Assembly: GCF_017940685.1 (NCBI RefSeq)
Contig: NZ_JAGAYD010000127.1
Span: forward strand, 1-41,354
DNA length: 41,354 nt
Reading direction: 5' to 3'
Source of the DNA: Butyrivibrio sp.
GTDB lineage: Bacteria > Bacillota > Clostridia > Lachnospirales > Lachnospiraceae
Shown: piece by piece, positions 8,516 to 17,997 of the stretch
Numbering within the stretch: position 1 is the stretch's first letter
Layout of the letters: each line of letters starts with the position of its first letter
The notes under the pieces: model-generated
What the model was told of the DNA's origin: nothing
The model's input: only the letters and a program-made list of their open reading frames with translations
Database searches by the model: none
Made by a program: the position numbers and the translations under genes

Positions 8516-8567
8516 ATAGGGAAGTTGTGTGCAATGTATTTGGTAATTTGTTGTTTTGAGGAATGTT

Positions 8568-9272
8568 ATGAAAAAACTGGTAGAAATAAAGGATGTAAGT
8601 AAGATCTACAATCCTGGGGAAAACGAGGTCAGAGCCCTTAATCATGTTTCTCTGACCATCGGAGAAGGGGAATTCGTAGCAATTATCGGACAGTCTGGTT
8701 CCGGTAAGTCTACTCTTATGAATATGCTTGGCTGTCTTGATACGCCAACTTCTGGCAAGTATTATCTGCACGGACAGGATGTATCACATATGACAGACGA
8801 TGAGCAGTCTGAAGTCAGAAACAGAGAAATTGGCTTTATTTTCCAGGGCTTTAACTTAATACCGTCACTGACAGCTCTTGAGAACGTTGAGCTTCCTCTT
8901 ATATATAGAGGAGTTGGTAAAAAAGAGAGGGAGAGGCTTGCAAATGCCGCCCTTAACAGTGTAGGCCTTGAAAAGCGTAAGACCCACAAGCCCAACGAGA
9001 TGTCCGGAGGTCAGCAGCAGAGAGTTGCCATAGCAAGGGCCATAGCCCAGGCTCCGCCAATACTTTTGGCTGACGAGCCCACAGGTAACCTGGATACTGC
9101 ATCTACAAAAGAAATCATCAGGATCATCAAAAGGCTCTACTTTGAGGGCAGAACAGTTATCATAATCACCCATGATCCCGGCATTGCAGCACAGGCCAAG
9201 AGGATCATTACTATATCAGATGGAAAGATAACCAGCGATATTATGAACCCCGATTATAAAGATGAGATTTAA
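8568..9272 (+). CDS. MacB/LolD-type ABC transporter ATPase
   Basis: 234 residues, a complete stand-alone ABC ATPase. Walker A GQSGSGKST, Q-loop QGFNLIPSLTALENV, signature MSGGQQQR, Walker B ILLADEPTGNLD and H-loop ITHD are all present; the NVELPL and DEPTGNLD forms are typical of the MacB/LolD/FtsE group. I place the start at ATG 8568, which has GAGG 6 bases upstream; a TTG 12 bases earlier is in frame but has no ribosome site. With the adaptor and permease genes that follow, it should drive a tripartite-like efflux or export pump (peptides, antibiotics or other amphiphiles). In a Gram-positive cell there is no outer-membrane partner. Confidence 0.93.
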   Translation: MKKLVEIKDVSKIYNPGENEVRALNHVSLTIGEGEFVAIIGQSGSGKSTLMNMLGCLDTPTSGKYYLHGQDVSHMTDDEQSEVRNREIGFIFQGFNLIPSLTALENVELPLIYRGVGKKERERLANAALNSVGLEKRKTHKPNEMSGGQQQRVAIARAIAQAPPILLADEPTGNLDTASTKEIIRIIKRLYFEGRTVIIITHDPGIAAQAKRIITISDGKITSDIMNPDYKDEI

Positions 9273-9312
9273 TGGGGCTTGAGGGCAATAGGTCCAAAGT
9301 ATGGAGGATGTT

Positions 9313-10989
9313 ATGGAAGAGAACAAGAACTTAGAGGAGAAGGTAGTAACCACGGAAACTTCTTCGACTGATGAAACAGTTAAAGCTAAAGAAGCAGAAA
9401 AGAATGAGCCTATTGTGGATACTGCTTCTGAGCAGAATGTGATTAAAGAGACAACCGGTTCAAATGTAGAAATCTACGATGAGGACGACAGCGTTGATCT
9501 TTCAGATTCAACAAAAAAGAAGAAAAGGAAGTTCAAGAAGAGATATATTCTTTTTGGAATATTGGCTCTTGGAGTTGTCGGCTTTATCATTGGAAGGATC
9601 AATGCCAGCAAGAATTCAATTGTAACAGTTGAGACTCATGAAGTTGCACTTGGAAACATTGAGAATATCCTTTCAATCTCAGGTACTGTTGAGAGTGCTG
9701 AGAACAAGAACTACTTCACAGAGATCACAGCTCCCCTTGATACAGTCAACGTCAAGGTTGGAGATAAGGTTAAGGCTGGAGATGTTCTTTGTACTTATGA
9801 TGCAGATAACCTTGAGATCCAAAAGAAGGGCGCAGAGCTTGCAATTCAGCAGGCAAAGGGCAATTACAGCGCACTGTACAGCCCTGTTGGATCAGCAGAC
9901 AGGAAGTATGCAGAGGGCATGACTGCTCAACAGATCAACGACAGGCTCGATGCAATAACTGCAGAGATCAAGGCTCTTCAGGATAAGATCACAGAAAAGA
10001 CAAACAGAGTTAATCAGACTATAAAAGATATACGCAAAGCTCAGAGCGATGTCAACCAGAACGGAATAAGTGATTCTGCAGAAGGCCTCTTTGAAAACGG
10101 AAGTGACAGTTATATTTATAGAAATGAGAGTGGAAATAAGAATGACGAAGGTCAATACACAGAACCTACAGAGCAAGACAGACAGATGAGTCTTGCTATG
10201 TCTCAGACACTGCTTGATGTTCAGTATGCACTTGAGACAGATGCAGAGATCAAGAGCTGGAACGATCAGATCACTACTTTAAAGGAAGAGCAGTCACACC
10301 TTTCAAGCGCCAAGGCAGCCCAGGTAAATCCAGGTTCAGCTTCAGCATCCAAGGCTTCAATGGAAGCTACTGAGCTTACACAGGAAGATACTCTTTCTAA
10401 GATCGAGGCAGCCAAGGAAGGCATCAAGGCTGACTTTAACGGCGTTATCACAGCTATGCCTGCTACAGTTGTTGAAGGAGCTACAGTGGCAAGCGGCTCA
10501 CAGCTCTTTACTATAGCCAACCTTGACGATGTACAGGTTTCTATTTCGGTATCAAAGAGTGACCTTCCTAAGGTTTCAGTTGGTGAGAAGGTAGATATCA
10601 CAATTAACGGCAAACAGTATCAGGGAGAGGTTACCAAGGTTTCAGGTACTGCAACCAAGAATGCCAACGGCGTTGCAGTAGTAGCAACCACCATCAAAGT
10701 TACCAATCCTGATTCAGATATCATCCTTGGAGTAGAAGCGAACAACAAGATCCATGCTCAGAAGGCTGATGATACAATAGTTCTTCCTTACGAGCTGATC
10801 CAGACAGATTCTACTGGAGATTTCGTATATGTTCTTGAGAACGGCGTTGTAACAAGAAAAGACGTTACAATCGGTATCTCAACCAGCACAGATGCTCAGA
10901 TCATAGAAGGTCTTTCAGTTGGAGACCAGGTTATTTCTTCAGATGTATCTCTCCTTACAGAGGGAATGGCAGTAGTAGCGGCACAGTAA
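9313..10989 (+). CDS. MacA-like membrane-fusion (HlyD/RND adaptor) protein
   Basis: 558 residues, longer than the usual ~370-400. Residues ~1-75 are acidic, low-complexity and lack a signal peptide. A lysine-rich stretch (~70-77) precedes one transmembrane segment (YILFGILALGVVGFIIG), so the C-terminal part faces outward. There follow a lipoyl-like half (PLDTVNVKVGDKVKAGDVL), a long coiled-coil hairpin (~190-340, with an insertion rich in Asn and Ser), the second lipoyl half (GVITAMPATVVEGATV), and beta-barrel and membrane-proximal domains ending in GLSVGDQVISSD. Start ATG 9313 has GGAGG at 9303-9307; an ATG at 9301 is in frame but lies upstream of that site. It should link the ATPase/permease pair to substrate in the cell-wall space. 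Confidence 0.88.
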   Translation: MEENKNLEEKVVTTETSSTDETVKAKEAEKNEPIVDTASEQNVIKETTGSNVEIYDEDDSVDLSDSTKKKKRKFKKRYILFGILALGVVGFIIGRINASKNSIVTVETHEVALGNIENILSISGTVESAENKNYFTEITAPLDTVNVKVGDKVKAGDVLCTYDADNLEIQKKGAELAIQQAKGNYSALYSPVGSADRKYAEGMTAQQINDRLDAITAEIKALQDKITEKTNRVNQTIKDIRKAQSDVNQNGISDSAEGLFENGSDSYIYRNESGNKNDEGQYTEPTEQDRQMSLAMSQTLLDVQYALETDAEIKSWNDQITTLKEEQSHLSSAKAAQVNPGSASASKASMEATELTQEDTLSKIEAAKEGIKADFNGVITAMPATVVEGATVASGSQLFTIANLDDVQVSISVSKSDLPKVSVGEKVDITINGKQYQGEVTKVSGTATKNANGVAVVATTIKVTNPDSDIILGVEANNKIHAQKADDTIVLPYELIQTDSTGDFVYVLENGVVTRKDVTIGISTSTDAQIIEGLSVGDQVISSDVSLLTEGMAVVAAQ

Positions 10990-10990
10990 A

Positions 10991-12199
10991 ATGGGAAAAT
11001 TCGGCGAGTATTTAAAAAGCGCAATCAAACAGATCCTTGGTAATGGCTACAGGACAGCTATGACCATGCTTGGAATAGTCATAGGAATTGCTGCGGTTAT
11101 CGCGGTTGTGGCTCTTGGTAACGGAATGAGTGCATATGTTACCAACTCCCTAAACGACCTTGCTGGTAACTACGGCATATTTATCATGGATACCAGTAAG
11201 ACCTCTGAACGCTTTAACCAGGACGACATAGATCTTGTACAGGAGTATCTTCCTGATATCAAGGGAATGTCCCCGAACATAGAGAGCTACGCCAAGGTCA
11301 AAGGCAGGAAGGAAACTTTTGAGTGCTATATAAACGGCGGAACCCAGGCTTTTGAGTACGCTTTCAGCAATGGAATAGTTAAGGGAAGTTACTTCACTTC
11401 CCAGCAGGTAGAGACAGGTTCAAGGGTATGCGTAATGCTCCTTGATGATGCAAAAAAGATCTTTGGAACTGAGGACGCTGTGGGCAGAGAGGTTGACATT
11501 ACCGCCAATGGCAAGACTGCAACCTACACTGTAGTTGGTCTTCGTGACCACATGAACGATATGTATCAGTTCATTATGGAAGGCCAGGATTACTTCGCTC
11601 AGATAGAGGTTCCTTACACCGCCATGGGTGCTGACTTTGACATGAAGACCGATGAGTTTACCCAGCTCATCCTCTTTGATGATCAGTCCACATTGGATGA
11701 ATCTGTTACCAAGGCAAAAGAGATCCTGACCAACAAGCACGGTCTTCGTGGTACCACAGCTCTTTCCGGTTACAGTATGGCAGACTTTTCTGATCAGCTT
11801 GATAAGATCCTTGGCTACGCTCAGGATTTCCTTTTACTTGTATCAGTAATATCCCTGATCGTTGGTGGTATCGGTGTTATGAACATCATGCTGGTATCAG
11901 TAACAGAAAGAACCAGGGAGATTGGTATACGAAAGTCCATCGGAGCCAGCACTGGAGCTATCCTGACCCAGTTCCTTGCTGAATCAGCCATCCTGACACT
12001 TCTTGGAGGAATAGTCGGTATCATTCTGGGAATCATCCTGGCCGTTGTCATCTGCTCCGCCATAGGCTTTGATGTTATCATCACACCTACATCAGTTCTT
12101 GGCGCAGCTCTATTTTCCATCCTTATCGGTCTGTTTTTCGGAATCTACCCTGCCAGAAAAGCAGCCCTCATGAAACCAATCGACGCACTGAGACTATAA
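10991..12199 (+). CDS. MacB-like ABC transporter permease (FtsX fold)
   Basis: 402 residues with the MacB layout: an N-terminal transmembrane helix (MTMLGIVIGIAAVIAVVALG), a large extracellular MacB_PCD domain (~50-270), then three helices of the FtsX domain including the diagnostic GGIGVMNIMLVSVTERTREIGIRKSIGA, which couples to the ATPase. The C-terminus FGIYPARKAALMKPIDALR is the family hallmark. The ATPase is a separate gene, as is common in Firmicutes. It starts one base after the adaptor stop with no clear ribosome site of its own, so translation is probably coupled. Substrate is unknown. Confidence 0.93.
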   Translation: MGKFGEYLKSAIKQILGNGYRTAMTMLGIVIGIAAVIAVVALGNGMSAYVTNSLNDLAGNYGIFIMDTSKTSERFNQDDIDLVQEYLPDIKGMSPNIESYAKVKGRKETFECYINGGTQAFEYAFSNGIVKGSYFTSQQVETGSRVCVMLLDDAKKIFGTEDAVGREVDITANGKTATYTVVGLRDHMNDMYQFIMEGQDYFAQIEVPYTAMGADFDMKTDEFTQLILFDDQSTLDESVTKAKEILTNKHGLRGTTALSGYSMADFSDQLDKILGYAQDFLLLVSVISLIVGGIGVMNIMLVSVTERTREIGIRKSIGASTGAILTQFLAESAILTLLGGIVGIILGIILAVVICSAIGFDVIITPTSVLGAALFSILIGLFFGIYPARKAALMKPIDALRL

Positions 12200-12214
12200 T
12201 GAGATGCCATTGTG

Positions 12215-12223
12215 TGGTATAAT
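12215..12223 (+). promoter_or_regulatory. Candidate extended -10 promoter for the DUF5717-like operon
   Basis: TGGTATAAT is a perfect -10 with the extended TGn element, 32 bases upstream of the GTG at 12255. No good -35 is seen at 17 bases, as is common for extended -10 promoters. Confidence 0.5.
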
Positions 12224-12254
12224 ATTGTAGATTAATTGTTTTTTGGGGTGTGTC

Positions 12255-15200
12255 GTGAGAGAGATTATAGATCAGCTTCTACAGGGAAAATATGTTTATA
12301 CGCAGAGAAATTTGGATTTTTCTACTGCCCGTATAGAGATAGGTCTTGGACCCGGTGAGGCAGCTACTGGTTCTTTTACGATTTTTGGACCTGAGAATGC
12401 TCTGTTAGAGGGCAAGGTGACTTCATCTGATCTTAGGATGGAGGTCATTACGCCAGAGGTTTCAGGTTCTCCTTATGAAGTATCCTACAGATTTAATGCC
12501 CTTGGAATGTCACATGGTGACGTTCTTAAGGGGGATTTTCGCATAATATCTAATCAGGGAGAGTATGTTCTTCCCTTCGTTGTCACTGTAAGGTCGCAGG
12601 TTGTTGCAAGTAGCCTTGGTGATATCAAAAATCTATTTCATTTTGCAAATTTAGCCAAGACAGATTGGGATGAGGCGGTAAACCTCTTTTATTCTGCTGA
12701 CTTCATATCGGTACTTAAGGGCAATGACGCCCAGTACGAGAGCCTCTACAGGGGCCTTTCTGAAAATCCTGACAACGAGCAGAACGTTGAGGAGTTCCTT
12801 ATTTCCATCAACAAGAAACAGCCTGTGTCTTTCGTTATAGACCAGGAGTCTTTGCAGATAGACTTTACCGGCCTTAATGGCGACCACGGCATTATCATAA
12901 CCAAGAACGGATGGGGATATACTCATTTGTTTGCAGATGTAGATGGTGATTTTATTAGCCTCGACAGATATGAGATCGGAGAGGATGACTTTACCGGCGC
13001 AACAGCCAGGGTCAAAATGCACCTTATTTATGAGAAGCTCCATGAGGGCAACAATTACGGCCGCATCCGCTTCTACAATAACTTTACAGAGGTCATATTC
13101 CCTGTAACTGTGGCAGTTCACTTATCTGATAATCACTTGACCGGGGACTATCAGGAGATGAAGAGGCTCACAGTAGACCTTGTGAGAGTCTATGAGAACT
13201 TCAGCTGCAAAAAGATAACTTCAAGGGCGTGGCTTTCTGAGACAGGCAAGATCATCTCCAAGATGAACGCCATCGACGACAAGAACCTGGAAGTAAGGCT
13301 CTATACCGCCCAGTATTACATAACAGCAGGCAGAGTCAATGAGGGCAAGTGGATCCTTGATCAGGCGGAAAAAGAGGCCCTGGATACCGATGGTGATACT
13401 CTTTACAGCTACTATCTGTACCTGTCCACACTTTGCAGCAGAGAGGATGCTTACATAAACGACATCGCTGAAAGGCTTGAGGGGATATTCAGGCGAAACC
13501 CTGATAACTGGCGCATTGCATGGCTTCTTTTATATATTTCAGAGGAGTACACCACAAGTACGTCCCGCAAATGGATGATGCTTGAAGAGCAGTTCTCCTA
13601 TGGCTGCAGAAGTCCGATCCTGTACTTGGAGGCCATGAATCTTTTAAATGATTCGCCTTCAATACTTACACATCTTGATAACTATGAGCTTTTTGTCCTT
13701 GAGTACGGGGCTAAAAAGCAGATCATATCTCTTAACCTCATAGACCAGATAGTATATCTGTCCATGAGAGTAAGAAACTTTGACATGAGGCTATTTAGGA
13801 TCTTAAAGGCCTGCTATGAGATAAGGGAAAACAGCGATGTGCTTGAGGCAATCGTATCTCTCCTTATCAAGGGCGGCAAGACAGCACCCTTTGCCTTTGA
13901 GTGGTACCAGAAGGGCGTTGAGAGTGAGCTTCGCATAACAAGACTCTATGAGTACTACATGATGAGCATCTACACCGATGAAAACGGGCTTTTGCCTTGC
14001 GACATCAACAAGATGGTCCTTATGTACTTCTCATATCAGAGTGACCTTGAATACGACAAAAATGCAATACTTTACAGATACATCCATGAGCACAAAGAGG
14101 ACTATCCTGAGCTCTATGATTCCTATGTTCCACAGATAGAGAAGTTCCTTATGGCCCAGCTTGACAAGGGCAGGGTTACCAGGGATCTTGGCTATCTTTA
14201 CAAGAACATGCTCACAAGGCAGATGGTTGATGCAGCCAATGCCTCCAAGGTTTTGTCAGTTCTTTATACCTCAGAGATCAGGGTTTCGGATCCAAGGGTA
14301 AACGGCGTCTGTGTTGTGTATGACAAGTGCGAGGGCGCCATGAGATTCCCTGTCATCGACGGAGTCTGCTACGTGCCACTATATGGCAGTGATTACACAG
14401 TTCTTTTAACTGACCACGATGACAACAGGTATGCGGGAAGTATCCCTTACACCAACACCAAGCTGATGCTTCCGGGTAAGCTCGCTTCCTATGCGATCCC
14501 TTATATCCAGAAGGGAAAAGAGAACCTGGATCTGTTTTTGTGTGATCTTGGAAAGAACGCTTACACCATCGACATGGACAATGTGGGCAGATACAGAGAT
14601 CTTGCCGCTTCTGAGCTTGTAAGAAAGAGCTTCAGGAACGAGATATCAGGAAACCTCATCAGGTACTACTACGACAACGATTTTACAAGGCAGCTTTCAG
14701 AGTATCTTGTAAACATTGACCCTACGGACCTTGACAGCCAGAAGAGGGCGGAGATCCTTGAGATCATGGTAATGTCAGGCCTCTACGACAATGCCATGGA
14801 GTGGGTCAAGACCTTTGGATGCTTCTCAATAGATGCAAGGGTAATACTTAAGCTATGCGTAAGACTCCTTGACAAGGGCACCCTGGAGCCAGGGGAAAAA
14901 GAGCTTGAGATAGCAGGGTATGCCTTCAGATCAGGCAAGTACGATGAGCAGCTCCTTAATTTCCTCATTGCTCACTACAACGGAACCCTTAAGGAAATGA
15001 GGGATATCTGGAGGGCGGCAGAGTCCTTTGGACTTGATACCTATGCCCTTTCGGAGAGGATCATCATTCAGGGGCTTTACAGTGGCTCCTATATTGGCGA
15101 GAAGATGGAAGTCTTCAAAAACTACGTAAAGAGCGGTGGAGTAGCTGACGTTGAGATGGCCTTCCTGTCCCAGAGTTCCTATGACAGCTTTGTAAAGGGA

Positions 15201-15845
15201 ACAGTGACAGACAGGTTTGTCTTTGACAGGATTGAGAAGCTCTCCCTTGAAAACATGCCACTTTCTGAGGTGTGCGAGCTTGCATACCTGCGCTACTATG
15301 CTACAGACAGGAAATCGGAAGAAGAGGTCAACGAGGAGGTTGCGGCAAGGTTCCTTCGCCGCCTTCTTTCAAAGGACGTGTACTTTTCTTTCTTCCAGGA
15401 ATATTCTGGCATTTTGCCAGATATGGTGCAGTTTATAGACAAGACTATGCTGGAGTACAGGACCCGTCCTGATGCAAACTGCAAGGTGCACTACAGACTT
15501 GATAACGACGAAGGCAATGAGTACAAGGTGGTTACCATGCGCCAGATGTACGATGGTATCTACGTTTCAGATTTTGTTCTGTTCTTTGGCGAGCAGATGC
15601 AGTACTACATCACTGAGCAAAGCGGCGAGGAGGAGATCCTTACTGAGAGCGGAACCATTCAAAAGAGTGACATCATTGGCGGTCAGCTCCCTGGAAGGTT
15701 TAGCCTTATCAACGACATTATGATCGGGGAGACGCTGCAGGACTACGATACAGTGGACAACCTTATTGGCGAGTACTACAAGAAAAAGTTTATTTGCGAC
15801 AAGCTCTTTTCCGAGATGGATATGGAAGACAGCAAGGAAGGATGA
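12255..15845 (+). CDS. Large DUF5717-like helical-repeat protein of Lachnospiraceae
   Basis: 1196 residues from the GTG at 12255, chosen because GGGGTG precedes it and the product then begins VREIIDQLLQGK, as I recall for DUF5717 proteins. Residues ~15-290 are beta-rich in two similar blocks (first ~20-125, second ~190-285), resembling paired beta-sandwich modules. The remainder to ~1000 is mostly helical and TPR-like (for example KNLEVRLYTAQYYITAGRVN). The C-terminal ~150 residues are again beta-rich. There is no signal peptide or membrane helix, so the protein is probably cytosolic. It is the first of four closely packed genes. No enzymatic motif is visible. DUF numbering is from memory; the function of the family is not known to me. 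Confidence 0.72.
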   Translation: MREIIDQLLQGKYVYTQRNLDFSTARIEIGLGPGEAATGSFTIFGPENALLEGKVTSSDLRMEVITPEVSGSPYEVSYRFNALGMSHGDVLKGDFRIISNQGEYVLPFVVTVRSQVVASSLGDIKNLFHFANLAKTDWDEAVNLFYSADFISVLKGNDAQYESLYRGLSENPDNEQNVEEFLISINKKQPVSFVIDQESLQIDFTGLNGDHGIIITKNGWGYTHLFADVDGDFISLDRYEIGEDDFTGATARVKMHLIYEKLHEGNNYGRIRFYNNFTEVIFPVTVAVHLSDNHLTGDYQEMKRLTVDLVRVYENFSCKKITSRAWLSETGKIISKMNAIDDKNLEVRLYTAQYYITAGRVNEGKWILDQAEKEALDTDGDTLYSYYLYLSTLCSREDAYINDIAERLEGIFRRNPDNWRIAWLLLYISEEYTTSTSRKWMMLEEQFSYGCRSPILYLEAMNLLNDSPSILTHLDNYELFVLEYGAKKQIISLNLIDQIVYLSMRVRNFDMRLFRILKACYEIRENSDVLEAIVSLLIKGGKTAPFAFEWYQKGVESELRITRLYEYYMMSIYTDENGLLPCDINKMVLMYFSYQSDLEYDKNAILYRYIHEHKEDYPELYDSYVPQIEKFLMAQLDKGRVTRDLGYLYKNMLTRQMVDAANASKVLSVLYTSEIRVSDPRVNGVCVVYDKCEGAMRFPVIDGVCYVPLYGSDYTVLLTDHDDNRYAGSIPYTNTKLMLPGKLASYAIPYIQKGKENLDLFLCDLGKNAYTIDMDNVGRYRDLAASELVRKSFRNEISGNLIRYYYDNDFTRQLSEYLVNIDPTDLDSQKRAEILEIMVMSGLYDNAMEWVKTFGCFSIDARVILKLCVRLLDKGTLEPGEKELEIAGYAFRSGKYDEQLLNFLIAHYNGTLKEMRDIWRAAESFGLDTYALSERIIIQGLYSGSYIGEKMEVFKNYVKSGGVADVEMAFLSQSSYDSFVKGTVTDRFVFDRIEKLSLENMPLSEVCELAYLRYYATDRKSEEEVNEEVAARFLRRLLSKDVYFSFFQEYSGILPDMVQFIDKTMLEYRTRPDANCKVHYRLDNDEGNEYKVVTMRQMYDGIYVSDFVLFFGEQMQYYITEQSGEEEILTESGTIQKSDIIGGQLPGRFSLINDIMIGETLQDYDTVDNLIGEYYKKKFICDKLFSEMDMEDSKEG

Positions 15846-15851
15846 TAGACA

Positions 15852-17150
15852 ATGCTTTTTGGTAATTCTGACTCAAGGCGATTTGTCCTGGGGTATGATC
15901 TGGGTGAAAAGGTATCTCAGATCAGCTACCTGGCGTCAGATGCAGATATGCCTGAAACTCTGTCAGTTCTGGCAGGGAGTGAACTTTATAATATCCCTAC
16001 TGTCCTGTGTAAAAGAAAGGACGTCAATCAGTGGTTTTACGGCAAGGAAGCTGTAAGACACATTGAGGACGGCGATGGCACCAGGGTGGACGGGCTTATT
16101 GCTGCCGCCAAGGAAGGTAAGCCTGTAGTGGTTGGAGAGACAGAGTACGACCCCATAGCACTTCTTACACTGTTTGTGAAAAGAAGCTTATCCCTCCTTT
16201 CACTTGAGGTTTCCATGGACAACGTGGACGCCATAATGTTTACAACAAGAAGCCTTGATCACCGCATGGTACAGGTACTTAACGCAGTGACAGCGGCTCT
16301 TGAGCTTAAGACTTCAAATATCTTTTATCAGAGCCACGAGGAGAGTTTTTACAACTACATGCTCTACCAGCCGGATGACCTGGCCCGTCACACAGTCCTT
16401 GCCTGCGACTATGATCTTGAGGAGCTCTCCGTGTTTAAGATGACACTTAACACCAACACCAAGCCTGTTGTTGCGACGATAAACGTTGAGAATTTTGATG
16501 ACCTTATGCTTCCAACTGGTTTTCCTAAGGATGCAGCTCTTTTCCACAAGACCTGTGAGAGACTTGATGACGAGTTTCTGACCATCATGCAGAAGGTCTG
16601 CGAGGAAAAGATAATCTCAACGGTATTCCTTCTTGGAGATGGCTTCCATGAGAAGTGGACCAAGAGGTCCCTTGAGTTTTTGTGCAGGACAAGGCGCGTG
16701 TTCCAGGGCAACAATCTCTTTAGCAAGGGCGCAAGCATTGCAGCAAGAGAGAGGGTGGCTCCCACAGAAAATGGCAGCAGGTTTGTATTTCTTGGAGAGG
16801 ACAAGCTTAAGGCCAATCTTGGAATGAAGCTTTTAAAGTGTGGAACCGAGGTTTATCATGCACTTTTAGATGCAGGTGTCAATTGGTACGAGGCAGAGAC
16901 AGGTCTTGATATCATCATGGACCCCAGCGGAATACTTAATATCGAGGTTACGCCGCTTACCGGCGGCCGCCCAAAGATTGTTCAGCTCTATCTTGACGGC
17001 CTTGTGAAAAGACCTGCAGGCACCACGAGACTTCACATATCCATGAGCATGAGCAGTGTAAATGAAGTTAACGTCAAGGTGACAGACAAGGGCTTTGGAG
17101 AATTGTTCCCGGCTACTGGCAAGGTGTGGGAGCAGACTATAGAGGTATAG
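15852..17150 (+). CDS. DUF5716-like protein with actin/Hsp70-type ATPase fold
   Basis: 432 residues. The N-terminal VLGYDLGEKVSQISYL resembles the phosphate-1 loop of the actin/Hsp70/FtsA superfamily (GIDLGTTxS). The segment VFLLGDGFHEKWTKRSLEFL followed by GNNLFSKGASIAARE resembles the adenosine motif (LxGGF...GAxxxA). Together they suggest an actin-fold nucleotide-binding protein, though several glycines are replaced and activity is unproven. It starts 6 bases after the DUF5717-like gene behind AAGGAAGGATG and is followed 4 bases later by the next gene. I recall DUF5716 and DUF5717 proteins occurring together in Lachnospiraceae. It could be the ATP-dependent engine of an envelope or cytoskeletal assembly formed with its neighbours. 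Confidence 0.68.
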   Translation: MLFGNSDSRRFVLGYDLGEKVSQISYLASDADMPETLSVLAGSELYNIPTVLCKRKDVNQWFYGKEAVRHIEDGDGTRVDGLIAAAKEGKPVVVGETEYDPIALLTLFVKRSLSLLSLEVSMDNVDAIMFTTRSLDHRMVQVLNAVTAALELKTSNIFYQSHEESFYNYMLYQPDDLARHTVLACDYDLEELSVFKMTLNTNTKPVVATINVENFDDLMLPTGFPKDAALFHKTCERLDDEFLTIMQKVCEEKIISTVFLLGDGFHEKWTKRSLEFLCRTRRVFQGNNLFSKGASIAARERVAPTENGSRFVFLGEDKLKANLGMKLLKCGTEVYHALLDAGVNWYEAETGLDIIMDPSGILNIEVTPLTGGRPKIVQLYLDGLVKRPAGTTRLHISMSMSSVNEVNVKVTDKGFGELFPATGKVWEQTIEV

Positions 17151-17154
17151 ACCA

Positions 17155-17997
17155 ATGAGTAAACCGATTTTGTGCATAGGAAGCTATGCTGAAAATCCAT
17201 ATCACATAGAGAAGATAGGCAGAAACGTCTATTGCATCGAGGAGCTGTGCTACTGCATAGTCAAAAACGCATTTCTCCTTGATGAGGAGAGCTTTGGCAG
17301 TTCGCTCTTTGACTGGATCGAGGAGGAGTGCAGCCTTGTTAAGCTCTCAGACGAACTAAGGAGCATGTACGCAAAGAAGTGCTCCATGGCTGCTCTTGCA
17401 GGAACTATCCTTGATTATGTTGGCTACAACACCAGAAAGGAAGTGGACAAGACTGAGGAGATTCTTCGTGGAAATGCCGGAATGGACGTTTACCAGAAAA
17501 AGCTAGCAAGGGCAAACTTCCTTCTTAAGAATGGAAGATATGCCATGGCTTTCAGGGAGTACGAGTTCCTTCTTGCCAACACTCCTTCAATTGACAGGCA
17601 GCTTCGAGGAAGGATCGAGCACAACGAAGGTGTCATGTATGCAAGGCTCTTTTTGTTTGACAAGGCAGCAAAAATGTTCCTTAAGGCCTATGAAGACAGC
17701 GGAGATAAGGAGTCTTACTACCAGTACTTATCTGCTGTCAGGATGGATCTTTCAAACAAGGAGTATGTTTCTTTTATAGCTGATAATGACGAGGCCTACG
17801 AGGCTTCCATGGAAATAGAAAAGAGAATGAAGGAAGCTGAAGATCTCTATGCTTCCAGCGATGAAAACCACAGGCTCGGTACTCTTTCTGTCTACAAGGC
17901 AGAGGGCAAGATGCACGAGTACTACGAGCAGGTGAGCGAGATAACTGACAAGATGAAGCAGACATACAGAGAGCTTGTAAAAGACAGGGTGAAATAA
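17155..17997 (+). CDS. Helical (TPR-like) protein of the DUF5716/5717 operon
   Basis: 280 residues, not recognised by name. The N-terminal ~50 residues include a short Cys-rich stretch (YCIEELCYCIVKNAF). The central region (~115-200) looks like TPR pairs (FLLKNGRYAMAFREYEFLL; FLFDKAAKMFLKAYE), and the C-terminus is a charged helix. No membrane segment or signal peptide is present, so it should act in the cytoplasm as an adaptor between the actin-fold protein and the membrane protein encoded on either side. It starts 4 bases after the previous stop, and its stop is immediately followed by the next ATG (17998). Confidence 0.75.
   Translation: MSKPILCIGSYAENPYHIEKIGRNVYCIEELCYCIVKNAFLLDEESFGSSLFDWIEEECSLVKLSDELRSMYAKKCSMAALAGTILDYVGYNTRKEVDKTEEILRGNAGMDVYQKKLARANFLLKNGRYAMAFREYEFLLANTPSIDRQLRGRIEHNEGVMYARLFLFDKAAKMFLKAYEDSGDKESYYQYLSAVRMDLSNKEYVSFIADNDEAYEASMEIEKRMKEAEDLYASSDENHRLGTLSVYKAEGKMHEYYEQVSEITDKMKQTYRELVKDRVK

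Noticed and set aside
15217-15723. Several plus-strand ORFs inside the DUF5717-like gene
   Set aside because: Out-of-frame readings with Arg/Ser/Cys-rich composition; the main frame is continuous and coherent.
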